From: Stenocarpella maydis
Taxonomy: Eukaryota > Ascomycota > Sordariomycetes > Diaporthales > Diaporthaceae
Assembly: GCA_002270565.1 (NCBI GenBank)
Contig: NQMI01000017.1
Location: forward strand, 196,150-260,149
DNA: 64,000 nucleotides
Direction of reading: 5' to 3'
The notes under the pieces were generated by a model. The model saw nothing but the letters and a program-made list of their open reading frames with translations, made no database searches and had not been told where the DNA came from. Both the position numbers and the translations under genes were made by a program. Positions 1 to 11,441 of this stretch are shown in pieces. Numbering within the stretch: position 1 is the first letter of the stretch; each line of letters starts with the position of its first letter.

Positions 1-1430
1 AATCACAGCCCCGTTCCTTTGACACTCTGTCTCTCTCACCGTCCGGTTTCTTCGTGTCCGCTGCTGCAGAGATGCCATATGTCACAGCTGTGCCGGGTCT
101 GCCGACCAGTTTGTCTGTGAGGGAGCGGGCGGTAGAGGGGAGAAATGACAATCTACATGGTACTATCGAACAGGACGATGGTCAAATCCATCATCGACTC
201 GGCCAGGTGGACGCCCCCACCACATGCGGGCTCGTGGCCAGACAGCCAGGACAGCTCGGGACCCCCAGAACAGGAAAGAATCAAAGGAGCTCCCGGGAAC
301 GTGTTCTCGAAACGAGCAGGGTCTGCGGGGCCAACAGAAAGCTTTTGCTGGCTGGGCTGACGGCAGAGCCGCCCAGCTGCCTTCCGGGCACAACTACGGA
401 CCTCGCTCAGGTCTCGGCTCGTTTTCCTTTGATTCATCCAGTCCCAGTCCGGGCCCCAGGCCCCTGCCCCTGCCGCCAAGCTGCCAACCACGACAGGATT
501 CTGGCTCCAAGGACCCACGATCGCCAGGTCGCTTCAGGGGTCCATCTCCCTTTCCAATTGATCCCACCGGCCTGGCGCAGGCAATGCCACAAGGCTCGTG
601 GTGCGTGCTGCCTGACGGCCAGCCCTGCCATGTGCAGTGTGCCCTCCAGACCACTCGGTCACAATGGTCTACTGCCTGACCCACACGCTCCCCAGTTGCA
701 TCGGCAGATGGGGTCGTGGCGCCAGTCCGGATTTCTTTTTTGATCCCAGGCTTTCTCTTCTCCAGCTCCAGCTCCAGCAGGTCCATTCCCAGCCGCCCGC
801 CCACTCCTCGCCTGTCTCCCCCGGGGGCGAATCGATGAGGTGGACACGCACAGCCAGACAACATAGCCCAGGCTCGAAAAGACTAGCACCTGCATGTCGT
901 CACCCTGGCGCCGACAACACAAGGAAAGGAAGTTACGGTCAACAAATCCCTCCGCCCCAGAAGCCAGACCAGACGCCGACGCAACAACGGCAAGGACAAC
1001 GGCATATTCACACAGCCTCTCTATTCACACCAGCAAATCCCGCCTCTTGGCACTCGGGCTCCTGCTTGGCGGTTGCTGCGCGCCTCCGACTCATTCATCG
1101 CCTGTTCCCAACCGCGCGTGTACAGCACTCACTCACCACACACTACCATACTACCCCTGGACCAGACTTGTCTGCCTTCTTACCCACCTCCGGCTCCCCG
1201 CCGCCCTCACAACTCTAGGATTCATCCACTGTGTCCATTTATACACGACGCATAAGCTCACTCGTTAACTTCGATAACAACGGCCTGGATCTTCAACTTG
1301 ACCACCATCGTCGACCCCGCCGCCACTATAACCCCCCTACTCGTGCTTCTGCCCTTCCAACATCGCATATCTCTCCCGGCGACTCCCACGCAGCAAGGCT
1401 CCTTGGGCTGACTACCTCGCCATCGGCGTC
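1..1430. promoter_or_regulatory. 5' region of the SUR7-family gene, no gene seen
   Basis: No reading frame here looks like a conserved protein. The open frames on both strands are Pro/Arg/Ser-rich, overlap each other and have no family resemblance. The last 400 bases before the ATG at 1431 are C/T-rich, as usual for promoters and 5' leaders of filamentous ascomycete genes. The left part may hold the end or promoter of a gene outside the window, but nothing shows it. Confidence 0.5.
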
Positions 1431-2863
1431 ATGGCCATCCCGGCCCCCCTCCAGAATCTGCACAGGCGACGCACAACCAAGGGTTCGGCCGGCTCCTTCG
1501 ATGCAAACTCGAGCGTCTGGGAAGATGACCGCTACTGGTACAAGCTCGACCTCCGCAGGAATACGAGAGCCCGCTCCATTTTTGCAGGGCTTGCTTCCCT
1601 TCTCTACCTTCTCGCTTGGATATTCCTCATGCTAGTAAGTCCAACCTGTGCCTATCTAACCCTGACCTCTGGCTGACCTCCCATGATTCAGGTCGAGCTC
1701 GGCCAGACCAGAAAGGGCAGCAAGATCCTTGGTGAAATATATTTCTTCAGGCTGTCTCTTGCCGACATCATCCCTACCTCTATCCAGAACGCCCAGCTCA
1801 TCAACTCCATCGCCCGTGGTATCGGCCTGCATGACTTCTACCAACCTGGCCTCTGGAACTACTGTGAGGGCTACAACGATGAGTAAGTCACTCAGCCTGG
1901 CGGATCTCACGAGTTGACAGGTTCTAATCACTCCTGTTGTGTAGAGGCATCACGAGCTGCTCAACCCCCAAGAGCTACTACTGGTTCAACCCAGTTGAGA
2001 TTATCTTGAACGAGCTTCTCTCCGGGGCCACGATAGCATTGCCGGCAGAGATTACTCAGATCCTCGGTATTCTCAAAACTTGCTCAAACATCATGTTCGC
2101 CTTCTTCCTTGCTGGCACGATCGTCTCCTTCATAATGGTCTTCTTGTCACCCATAGCCATCTACTCACGCTGGTTCGCCCTACCAATGTCCATCGTCTCT
2201 TTCCTGACCTTCCTAATCATCCTGATCGGGAGCGTCATTGCTTCAGTCATCAGCTTCGTTTTCAAGTACGCCGCCACCGCACAGACCTCCCTTAACATCA
2301 ACGCGTACGTCGGAACCCGCATGTTTATTTTCATGTGGATCTCAACGGGGTGTGCGTTCGTTGCTTTTATTCTGCACGCCGGAATGGGATGTTGCTGTAC
2401 CAGCAGGCGCGACCTCAAGAGTGGCAGGAAACCGATGCGACACTCGAGCTTGAAGAGGGCCCAGTCAAAGCGGTCACAGATGTCGCAGATAAACCACTCC
2501 CGAGACGCGTCGGTGGCTAGTCAGCAGCCTCAAGGAAGGGACAGGAGCAACACGGCCTTCTCATTTGATCAGCGACCAGCTGGTGGCGAGAGCAGGAGTG
2601 TTACGGTGCTCTCTACACAGGACGAGAACGGCGTCAGCCGGCCGACTTCCTTGAACGCGAGCAACTCGGGCGGCGTCAGCCGCTCCAACACCATAGGCTC
2701 CGCCGGCAGGCCACAACTGGCTGGCAGGAGCAGATCCAACACAGTTCGGTCCGTTAAATTCCAGGACGAACAACGGCCGCCTTCATACGAGTCGGATATG
2801 ACGGCGGTGAACGAGAAGCAAGGAGGAACAAGCACACCGCATACACGAGGCACAAATTCCTAG
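1431..2863 (+). CDS. SUR7/PalI-family four-TM plasma membrane protein
   Basis: Three exons: 1431-1634, 1692-1882 and 1945-2863, giving 437 residues. The introns are 57 and 62 nt with GTAAGT donors and CAG/TAG acceptors. Four membrane segments are visible, at about residues 48-68, 180-203, 212-238 and 256-278. The first extracellular loop carries the claudin-like signature seen in SUR7 proteins (GLWNYCEG, then ITSCS, two cysteines about 14 residues apart) followed by YYWFNPVEI. A CCC cluster after TM4 could be palmitoylated. The last 150 residues are a basic, Ser/Thr/Arg-rich cytosolic tail containing several RSNT-like repeats, probably phosphorylated. Family members sit in eisosomes/MCC membrane domains and affect endocytosis, wall integrity or (PalI/Rim9) ambient pH signalling. 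The loop fits SUR7 better than PalI. Orthology to a named gene was not established. Confidence 0.88.
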
Positions 2864-3576
2864 ACTGAACCGGGGTCTCCAGGCCAATCTGACGAGTTTT
2901 CTCAACATCGAGTTGAGAACCACCGCGATGGCCAATTTGCGGTCATGGACGGCTGCATGGAAGGAGCGTCTGCTACCCACCACCCATAGACCTCTCCACA
3001 GGGCGACCACAACTGTCACGATATTTCCACACATTCCTGGGCGGATAGGCGCAGCCCTATGATCCAGCAATCTTGCAAACTTTGGCGAGGCGTTACAGGA
3101 TAGACTCTGGGGTTTCTTTAAACTGATAGAAGCCCTAAGCAGGCAGGTGTTTTGCACTTGCCCATAAGGACAAGAGGCGCATTAGATGTAAATTGGGTAT
3201 CATTACATAGGTAGTTTCATACTCAGCCACGCTGAGAGTCATTGTTAATGGTAAAAGACTATGCTCTTCTGAGCTGGCAGTATTCTCTTCTGATGCCTTC
3301 GCCTGTGCCTGTGTTTGTGTCATGAGGTGTCATTCCTAAGTGGGTCCCCCCCTCCGCCCCCATGTATACTACAGCAGTGATGATATGCTTGCGAGTCGAG
3401 ACTGGTTCCTGCCGTCTCGTTGACGCACGAGACAAACTGCCTAGCTCTTAATTGAGGTCCATCGTCTGGCCCTTGGTCGACCCGGCATCCTTGAGGTCCG
3501 TGACCCGCCACCACCTGGCACACATAGTCGTCTCCGGATCACGTTGGAGGGCTTGACCGGCCACAAGAGAACCCGC
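2864..3576. other. Convergent 3' intergenic region
   Basis: About 0.7 kb between the stops of the SUR7-family gene (+) and the amidohydrolase (-). It should hold both 3' UTRs and poly(A) sites. I see no conserved frame or repeat. Confidence 0.5.
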
Positions 3577-4722
3577 TCAGCCGAGCTTGTACGCCCTCCT
3601 CGCGGTGCGCGCAAACACCTGCGCCTTGTCGTCGTCGCTGAAGCTGCTCATGAAGCAGAGCCTGTCGACCACCTTCCTCCACTTCTCCCACGCGCCCTCG
3701 CCCCCGTCCGCCCCCTCGCCGGCCTCGCCGTCGACCCCGATGGTGCAGACGGGCCAGTCGCTGGCAAACATGAGGCGCCCGGGCCCGAAGGCGGCGACCA
3801 CCACGGCCAGCCAGGGCATGATGGACTCGAAGATGGCGTCTGCGGGCTGCCGCCGCAGGGCGTCCGACATCTCGGAGAAGGCGCCCGAGAGCTTCATGTA
3901 GACGTTGTCCGCCTTGGAGAGGGTGTAGATTGCGGTGCGCCACGCGATGAAGGAGGGGTCGGCCGGGTGGAGGGTTGTCAGGTCGGGCTTGCAGAGGTGG
4001 TCTGCGTCGTGTATGGAGGGTCAGGAAACTGGTCTGTTATAGTAGCAGGCAATGAGGGCAGGCTCACTCAGTATGAACGTGACCTTCTCCCCGTCCGGCA
4101 CGCCGTCATGGGCCTTCTCCACCATCGCGACAACCTCCTCGAGCTGTGCCCTCCCGCGCCGGTGCTGGTCGACCGCGACGTCAAAGACGAACCCCTTGCG
4201 GCCCAGCAGCCTCAGGCCCTCGATGAACCCGGGCTTGAGCATCGTCCCCGCGGGCTTGTCCTGCAGCAGGTACCGGAACCCCTTGACCTTGTCCCAGACG
4301 CCCTCGCCCCCGTCCCTCTCGCACGCCTCGCGCACCGCGCCGATGTACCCCTCGAGCGCCTCGGCGCCCGCGGGGAGCGGCGCCCACGGCACGATCCCCA
4401 GGCACAGGGCGGCGTCCTTTTCCTCGTGGCCCTCCCCGGGGCGGGGCCGCCCGCCGGCGATGCGCGCCAGCCACGACACCTCGGCCAGCGGGTGCTTCCA
4501 CCCGCCCCTGGGGTCCTGGTCCGACTCATCGTTGCTGCGGTCCGTCTCGAGGAACACGAAGCCCGAGAGGAGGTCGTGCTGGGCCGCCGTGGCGGCGCGG
4601 TACTCGGCGATGGAGTGCTGCGCGTAGAGGGGGCCCCCCGGCGTGGCCCAGGAGAGGGTGTCGAGCTCGCTCGAGGGGAAGAGGTGGATGTGGGAGTCGA
4701 TTATGGGGACTGGGGTCGTCAT
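3577..4722 (-). CDS. Amidohydrolase_2 family metal-dependent hydrolase (fuconolactonase-like, COG3618)
   Basis: Two exons on the minus strand: 4722-4068 and 4001-3577, 359 residues. The 66-nt intron (GTGAGC...CGCAG) restores the reading FILNHLCKPDL, a hallmark of this family, which independently supports the junction. Domain features in order: the N-terminal metal-binding IDSHIHLF (His11, His13), the GFRYLLQDKP segment, strand FVFDVAVDQH, FILNHLCKP (His220) and the C-terminal ASDWPVC, whose Asp near residue 299 is the expected metal/catalytic acid. Members are TIM-barrel hydrolases acting on lactones or cyclic esters, usually cytosolic. The substrate cannot be told from sequence. Coding DNA is very GC-rich, so long meaningless frames lie antisense to it. 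No neighbouring gene suggests a shared pathway. Confidence 0.87.
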
Positions 4723-5982
4723 CTTGGCGCTGTTGGTGAGGGCGAGGGGCTCCTGTGCTGTGTGGTCTTTGTGTCAGGTTTGGGACGAGGGCGTGTGTGG
4801 TCCAGCGTTGTTATAGCTGGACAGCTTCGTTTGAGGAAGCCGTGGGTTTTGGAGGAGGGTGCGAGGGTTCTGGCAGGATCGGGTGGATAATAATAAATGA
4901 TGATATCGGCAGCTCGGTGTATGATTCAGGTCTGACAATTCTAGTCAAATGGCAATGCTTCAAGATGGACGGGAGGCCCAGACAGCAAACACACGGTAAA
5001 TAAAGCTCAGGAGCTGAGCGTCACGATGCGGGGCTACAACACATCTCCAACGGCTCCTACCCCGCTGTGAGCCCCACCGACTCAGGGGAAGCATTGGCCC
5101 GAGAAGGAAGAGCCGGGGCCGGGCGGGTCAGAGGGCGACGGGAAATACCCGTCGGGAGACGGCTTGGCCAAGTTCATCTGATATCTTGCCCTGCCAGGGC
5201 TTGTCCCGGGATGACGGGAGTTTCAATGTCAGTCACAATCGAGAGCATGTCACGGGTTACAAAAGAGGATTTGAACATGTCCAATGTATAGATTCAACAG
5301 TCATCTAAACATTGCTTTGCCTGATCTTGCAGAGGCCAGAGCCTCGCATCAGTCCGTCACCCCCTTACAACAACCACCAGAGCAGTGGCATAGCTTGAGA
5401 CCCTCATACATAGAGCCAGATCCCAAGTTCCATCATTGTTATGAGAGGCTGGTCTGCCATCTCCCACACTGACCACAGATCAGGATGGGCCATGACAGTG
5501 CCTCGAGATTAATTGTCCGAAATAATTGAATCATTCCAAGACAAACGAAAATTAAAAGTTTCATACGGCCCGCCATAACCCTCGGCGCGGGGGAGAGGCT
5601 CAGCCGTATGGGATCGCAGCATCGACCCAGCTGGTTGGGAGTTGCACGCGGTATCGCGACGCATCGAAGAGCTCACACGGACAAGGGGTGATTGGCCCGC
5701 GAGGGCGGAGAGGCCAGTTGAGAACCAGTCTGCAACTTGACCCCGCCTGCGAGCCAGCCCACTGTGCCCAGAGCACCAATGTCGATGGTGCGGGCGTGTG
5801 GCAACAAGTACACTCGAGACAGGTTGGACTTCGTCAGACCACAGCTGGTGTGGGAGATGTCTCCTGCTCGGAAATGAATGAAACGGCCTTTTCTCCGTGG
5901 GCCTCGTGTCATTTTCTGTCTCCTTTCTCAGGTGACCCTAATCATCCTCATTACCTTCCTCGGGTTCCATCGCTCAGGCCAT
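4723..5982. other. Intergenic region without a recognised gene
   Basis: Upstream of the amidohydrolase and downstream of the EsdC-like gene. Open frames at 5067-5291, 5284-5472 and 5688-6122 lack family features; the last runs antisense into the EsdC-like gene. No repeat or RNA gene was seen. Confidence 0.45.
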
Positions 5983-6900
5983 CTAGTGGCGAACGACGAT
6001 GCCGTTCCGGCGCGAGGAGCTCCTGTACTCGCCATCCTCGGACGAGCAATCGCTGCTGTCATCACCATAGCCGCAGCGGGACCCACCACAGTCGAGACGA
6101 ACGCGCTCGCCCTTGCGTGTGATGCCGTAGCGCTCGCACGTGCAGCTGGAGCAGTCCGAAGACGGGGTGCTGTACCCGGACATGCTGCTGTTGGGGCTGG
6201 AGCTGTCGGAGCGGTACGACAGGGACGAGCCGCTGGACGAGGAGACGGGCGACTCGGAATAGTGGCCAAAGTCGGTGGTGATGTACTCGGAGTCGTAGGC
6301 GTAGTCCTCGAGTCCCGCGGAGCCGAAGCGCTGCGCGAGGTCGTCGATGGACTCGTCCGAGAAGTCCTTGTTCAGGATGTGCTGGTTTCCTCGTGGCGAC
6401 ATGGGCTTGGGGGCCTGGATCTGAGAAACGGACAGGGGGCGGCCCTTTGGCACGTCGACGGACAGAGAAGCCCGCGATGAGCGGTGAGACTTCTCGCGGC
6501 TGGACGAGGAGTGGTGGCGCGACGAGGACGAGGATGAGTGGTGCTTGGAGCTGCTGGAGGACTTTGAAGAGGAGTGGTGGGACGAGGATGAGGACGAGGA
6601 CTTGGACTTGGGAACGTCCAGGATGTTGAGCTCACGCCCGGTCGTGGGTTCCTTGGTGGAGGGCTCGCTGGGGTTGTGGGACACGTGGTAGCCATCGATG
6701 ATGTAGTAGTACCAGTATCGCTGGCCTGGGGCGAGGGTGGCGCTCTGGAACTTGAAGGTGCCCCTCCACGTGCCCTTTGACGAGTTCTTGTCCTTGGACA
6801 GGGGGAGCTGTCCGACGTAGTTGTCCCAGGAGCCGAGAAGGTGGACGGTCTTGACACCGGCGGAGACACGGAGGGAGAAAGACAGTTGTGTTGACGACAT
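5983..6900 (-). CDS. esdC: EsdC-like protein with N-terminal glycogen-binding (CBM48/AMPK-beta type) domain
   Basis: Single exon, 305 residues from the ATG at 6900. Residues 1-95 form an AMPK-beta/GBD-type carbohydrate-binding fold: LSFSLRV, HLLGSWDNY, GTWRGTF, then RYWYYYIIDGYHVSHNP. After PTTGRELNILDVP comes a low-complexity Ser/His/Lys region (about 110-165), then an acidic Ser/Tyr-rich part and a Cys-rich C-terminal segment (CSSCTCERYG ... CGGSRCGYG). This layout matches Aspergillus nidulans EsdC, an early sexual development protein; fungal databases often label such proteins 'GTP-binding protein EsdC', but no P-loop is present here. I chose ATG 6900 because the GBD begins there and the context TTCAAAATG is good. 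The frame stays open upstream to an ATG at 7101, which would add 67 residues without family resemblance. Biochemical function is unknown; the symbol is by similarity. Confidence 0.82.
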   Translation of the reverse strand: MSSTQLSFSLRVSAGVKTVHLLGSWDNYVGQLPLSKDKNSSKGTWRGTFKFQSATLAPGQRYWYYYIIDGYHVSHNPSEPSTKEPTTGRELNILDVPKSKSSSSSSSHHSSSKSSSSSKHHSSSSSSRHHSSSSREKSHRSSRASLSVDVPKGRPLSVSQIQAPKPMSPRGNQHILNKDFSDESIDDLAQRFGSAGLEDYAYDSEYITTDFGHYSESPVSSSSGSSLSYRSDSSSPNSSMSGYSTPSSDCSSCTCERYGITRKGERVRLDCGGSRCGYGDDSSDCSSEDGEYRSSSRRNGIVVRH

Positions 6901-7619
6901 TTTGAAAGTACTGTGTTGTCTGTGATTTGACACTGAAAAATTAATGCTGCTGTTCCGGATTGACTTTCCGAATTCGTTTCTCTGAAACGATGTAGATGTC
7001 GATGCGAGCAAGTAAACCAGAAATTGTTTTATTAGAATCAGTCGTAACCGTGGATTGGGTATTAGAGAGCTGGTTGACCGGCAACTGTGCAGTGTAAACA
7101 AGGCTTGTGTTGATTGTGAGGGTATTTTTTGGGTATTATGGGGTGTGGTTAGCGAACAAGATCAATAGAGCACAGCTCTATGATTGAAAAGAGAAAGAAC
7201 AAGGGGGAGGGAAGAAACGACAAGAAAAACGAAGACTGGTTTGAGGATTGAGGGCTTGCTGAGGAGAGAAAGAAGAGAAGGAACGAAGTTTAGGAGGAGG
7301 AGATCAATCATTATATGTCGAGGCCAACAACCGCGGCCCGCATGGTTGTTTGTGGGTTACCGTTACCCGGGACAGACAGATGACCAAGAGGATGCCCACT
7401 TGTGTTGGACAGCTTTAGCGGAGCCTGCCCGGGGCGTTTCCTCTGCTTCGCTCGCGTCTTCCCTGCAGTCCAGTGCACAAGCAGTCATGATCCATGCCGC
7501 TCGATGTGCCCGGTTGGCTCGTATGCATGAGCAGGCCATAGTATGCCACGGCCCTTGGCATGCCGTCAAGTACATGGTACTGGAAAGGGAAAGGAATACT
7601 GTGTGCATCCATTCCGTGG

Positions 7620-7635
7620 CATGCCGGCCGGCATG
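7620..7635. repeat. 16-bp perfect palindrome
   Basis: The sequence CATGCCGGCCGGCATG reads the same on both strands and sits about 720 bp upstream of the EsdC-like start codon. A GGCATGCC palindrome lies about 60 bp before it. It could bind a dimeric transcription factor or be chance in GC-rich DNA. Confidence 0.6.
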
Positions 7636-8400
7636 GGGAGGTCAATATCACCCACATCGCTTGATGCCGCCATGGGGCCAATGAGAAGGGCGTCGACAAG
7701 GACTAGCTCGGCGTGCTGGACCCATGCTGTGTAGTGCGGAGCCGGGCGTCGATATCACATCACGGATGGCCGATGCCCAGCTCGTTGCCCGTCCCATTTA
7801 CGTGCTGCCTGCCGTTGCCCAAGCCATGTCCGTCCATGCCCGTGGCTGCTGACACTGTCATGTCGACGCATGCTAGCAGGCCTGTACACTAGTGTAGGCA
7901 GAGCAACAACGAGGCAGCCAGTGTCACTCTGGCCTGTGGGGGGCAGGAAATGACGGCACTAGACTACTGCATGCTGGGCGGTTATGCAGGTGAATGGTCG
8001 GCCAACATGTAGGTCAACCGGAAGCGGAGGTGGGAAAAGAGGAGAGGCTGGGCCGGCTGGTGCGAGCAGAGGTCGAGGTCGGGCTGTGGATGGTCGGCTG
8101 TTTGGCGGTGCTACCCTGGCCGGCGTCTAAATCCCTGCCTGCACCGGCCAATGGGCGCCCACTGCCGCTGCTGTCTTGTCTGTGCGCAGCCCTGGGGGCT
8201 TCTGCTGGCATCGGCCGCTATGCATCAGAGGGGAGCTCTCTCATCAACCTTTTTAGTCCTTCTTTGGTTTTTGGTTTTGGTTTTTGGTTTTTGCTCCCGC
8301 AGTCCCACCCGTCTCTTGACATGACAAAATCACGCCCCCCTACACCTTTTCCCACAAGGCTCCACCCCCCTCTTCCTCCCATTTCTACACTACTGTGCGC

Positions 8401-8419
8401 TGTGTGTGTGTGTGTGTGT
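8401..8419. repeat. (TG)n microsatellite
   Basis: Pure TG dinucleotide run of about 19 bases in non-coding DNA. Confidence 0.9.
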
Positions 8420-8725
8420 AACCGGCGTTAATTCTTCCCCCCTCCCCACCCCGTTGGCCGTGTGGCCCGCCCAATCACGGCATATATCGCATGCCTTTGG
8501 TCCTCGAGAAGCAAGTCTGGAGTCCGCGGTGGAGCCGTTGACAGGTCACTCGATCATCATGATTGTTCATCCTTAGCCTTGTGTCCACCAGTAACAAGCG
8601 AGCAGTCTAGAACGCCCAAAATTTGAGCATGGGCCACTCCACTACTCCGTACGCGGTACCACGTTCATTCGTCGATCCATCACACCACCAGTGAGGCTCG
8701 GGCCCGAACAGCCTGAGCAAGCAGT

Positions 8726-8769
8726 GCAGGCAGGCAGGCAGGCACGCAGGCAGGTTGGCAGGTTGGCAG
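8726..8769. repeat. GCAG/GGCA tetranucleotide repeat
   Basis: Imperfect GGCA repeats followed by two GGTTGGCA units in non-coding DNA. Confidence 0.8.
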
Positions 8770-9800
8770 TCTGTCGCACAAGCAGGCTGGCTGGCCTGGC
8801 AGCCTGGGGCTCACCGAGGGCGAGCAATTTTGGTTGCATCGAATCGGGCCTGGTCAGATCGGACCAGATCAGCGCGGCTCACTGGCGTCCGTCCTGTTAC
8901 CACCAAGACAAGATTGATATCTTTCGTCAATCAACAGGCCCGCACAGGCATGGGTACGCAGCCTCTCTTTTCCCTCACTCGTCCGGCCAGCAGCAACCAC
9001 GAGGCAAGGCAAGGGTGAGGAGCGGGCATGGGTAGCTTCAGCTCGAGGCTGCCCCTCAGCGGCATGCAGCCCTCTCTGCATGCATGCTGCAGTAATGTGC
9101 ATCTCCACCAAGGCACTTGTGCAGGCATACTGTGTATACACCACTACTGCAAGCTGCCCCCGCTGAGCTTGCCATTGGGGCGGGGGCATCGGCGCATGCG
9201 GATATCTCCCGGTGGCTTAAGATTCGATCATTGCTCGAATGACGAGCCAGACATGAGTCTCATCGTGACCTGCCGACGACGATCTTGGGCCATGCGGCAC
9301 CTCACTCGATCGGTGAGAGGAGAAAACCGGGCATACAAGGCCGACCTAACCATCCGGCCGGGTGGACACTTTACTGTCTGGTGCCACTCATCCTGTACCC
9401 ACTCTTCACAAACCTCACGATTACTGCGTCTAATAACTGGAGCCTCCTCGACAATGCCGGCCGACTATTCGAGGCACCAAAATAGCACCCGCGTGCAACA
9501 CTTCTCCACCGAGGGACAACTGACCTGACTGGCGCTCACAGCACCGCATCGCATGCCAGAACCCCTCCTCTCCACTCCCGTGCGACCTTGATGACATATG
9601 TTTCTTGTTTCAATCCTTCACCCAACGGCAAAGACTGACAGGCAGTGGCGTCTGCACCCAACACTTTGGCTTCCGCCGAAAGACTATGGGATCGTCTCCG
9701 ATATGTCTTTGCCATTCAGGAGGTGGCTGCAGGGCAATAGAGCGCCGGATCGTTGTCTCTGGTGCGGTAATAAGCGAAGCCATCGCTTTCCCCGGGCTAG

Positions 9801-9831
9801 CTGCTGCTGCTGCTGCTGCTGCTCCTGCTGC
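9801..9831. repeat. (CTG)n trinucleotide repeat
   Basis: About ten CTG units, one altered to CTC, in non-coding DNA. On the minus strand it reads as a short Gln run in an otherwise unsupported frame. Confidence 0.85.
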
Positions 9832-11441
9832 CTTGACAAGACTTTGGTATCCGACAAGAGCCTCCGCGCCAAATGCCCCGGCAGATGGGATGGTCAGTCA
9901 GGCTTCACTCTGGCAGTACCTCTACATAGTATCTTCGTGATACTTAAAGCTTACGCGGCCTTGTGAGTCCCAAATCGACATGCCTACCTAGGTGGCGAAC
10001 TCCTACCGGTACGTCTGACATGCGGTACACCTTTCCGCGCATCCAGACGACTCCTGTTATCGTAGCCGCCTTTGGCCTCTACAGAGCCATTCCACTACTA
10101 CAGAGCAGACATGACCTAACAAATTGATCCATAGTCCACACTCAATGAGACCCTATCTCCGCATTCAAGGTCATATTCCTTCCCCTCCTACATCTGCATG
10201 AACTCTCACTAGCCTCGGCGGGTATCAGGCGCACTACTGTAGCTGGTCACAACACTTGCTGACAGGCATTGGCGCGGATGCTGGAGAACACTTGTATGCC
10301 TGGGAGGCCTAGTGCTGCAACACTCCACCGTAGCTCAAGCTGAACTGCAAGCCCAACCGCGATTGTGGCTTCCATGTATATTGTCTTGAGATGGATTGGC
10401 TCGTTGCACGAGGCAATTCAGGAGCCATATCTCCAGGGCATCCATGTGCCCGCCGCCCGGCCGGTCAGGTCCGCAAGACAGTAATGTCTTACTATTGCGC
10501 TCTGACAGACCGTTTTCAACGTCCAACGGCTGCGGAATCTAGCATGACAACGTGCAGCAGGTTTCGAGCTCGCAGGCATGGTCGAGGAGGTGTAGAGTTT
10601 GTGACGTGGTCCTTCCTGCAGGGTCAGCTCCTCACAGGCAATGCATCTCACATTGACTGCGTGCTCCAGAGCGTGCTCTGCGTCCTCAGCCGGAAAGAGC
10701 AGATCGCCTCGGGACTTGTCGGAAATCTATATTGATGGATTCCCGCGAGATAAGTCTCGGCACTTTGCATGTCTGGGGGGGTCAAGCAGGACATTTTCCG
10801 GGCTTGATTGAAACATCGCCATGGGCAACTTTTTGGGCCCCTCGAGGTTTTGAAGCACACGGTTTCGGACTCTGGCCAGCCTCTCACAGCCTGGGCGCTG
10901 GGGCTCCTCCAGACGGGCGCCATGGCCGGGCCGCTCCGACTGGCCAGCCACTCTGGTTCATCACTGCGAGATGGCTAGTGCATCATCCTCGGCCTGCTAG
11001 ATCTCGTAAGACTCGATCCCATCAAGCCATGCGTAATCTGAGCCTAAGAAAACCCCTTTTGAACTGGCGTCGGTAACACCATGATGCATGCTGTCCTGCC
11101 AGCATGCGCATGGCAGCCTCGAGGCGGAGGCGGAGGCACACGCCGAAGAAGCCATGCTCGCTGGCCGTGAACCGTCGTCGCCCGTTTCGCGGCCCTGGTT
11201 TCAGTTCCGGCGGCACATGTTGCCCATGCCGCGGGCCTGCTGCACACTGAACCGTACGAGTCGGCCATGTGGCCGGCTCGCCTTATAAGATGGGTGTGAT
11301 CTTCTTGTCTGCAAGATAATGTCATGCCAAGTTGCAAAATTGGGAGTTGATAGACAACAAGCAACCCTCACTACGTCCTCAAGCACGTACGAAACCGAAC
11401 CGGGCTCCTGCGTGCACGTCTCCTGCTCCACCTCAGGTACT

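Larger units (their letters stand above)
6901..11441. promoter_or_regulatory. 4.5-kb gene-free divergent interval between esdC-like and HD-domain genes
   Basis: No frame in this stretch resembles a protein and I could not assemble a spliced one. It contains a 16-bp perfect palindrome at 7620-7635, a TG microsatellite, GCAG- and CTG-type short repeats (listed separately), a T/G-rich tract at 8254-8294, and many GCATGC-like short palindromes near 7500-7640. Its size suggests large regulatory regions for one or both divergent genes, or an unannotated non-coding transcript. That is inference from size only. Confidence 0.4.

Noticed and set aside
3544..4890. 448-codon plus-strand open frame across the amidohydrolase
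   Set aside because: It is antisense to a well-supported gene and results from GC-rich third positions. Its composition (Arg/Pro/Gly/Val-rich) has no family likeness.
9684..9872. Poly-Gln protein on the minus strand
   Set aside because: Produced by a CTG repeat in otherwise unsupported DNA; no start context or family.
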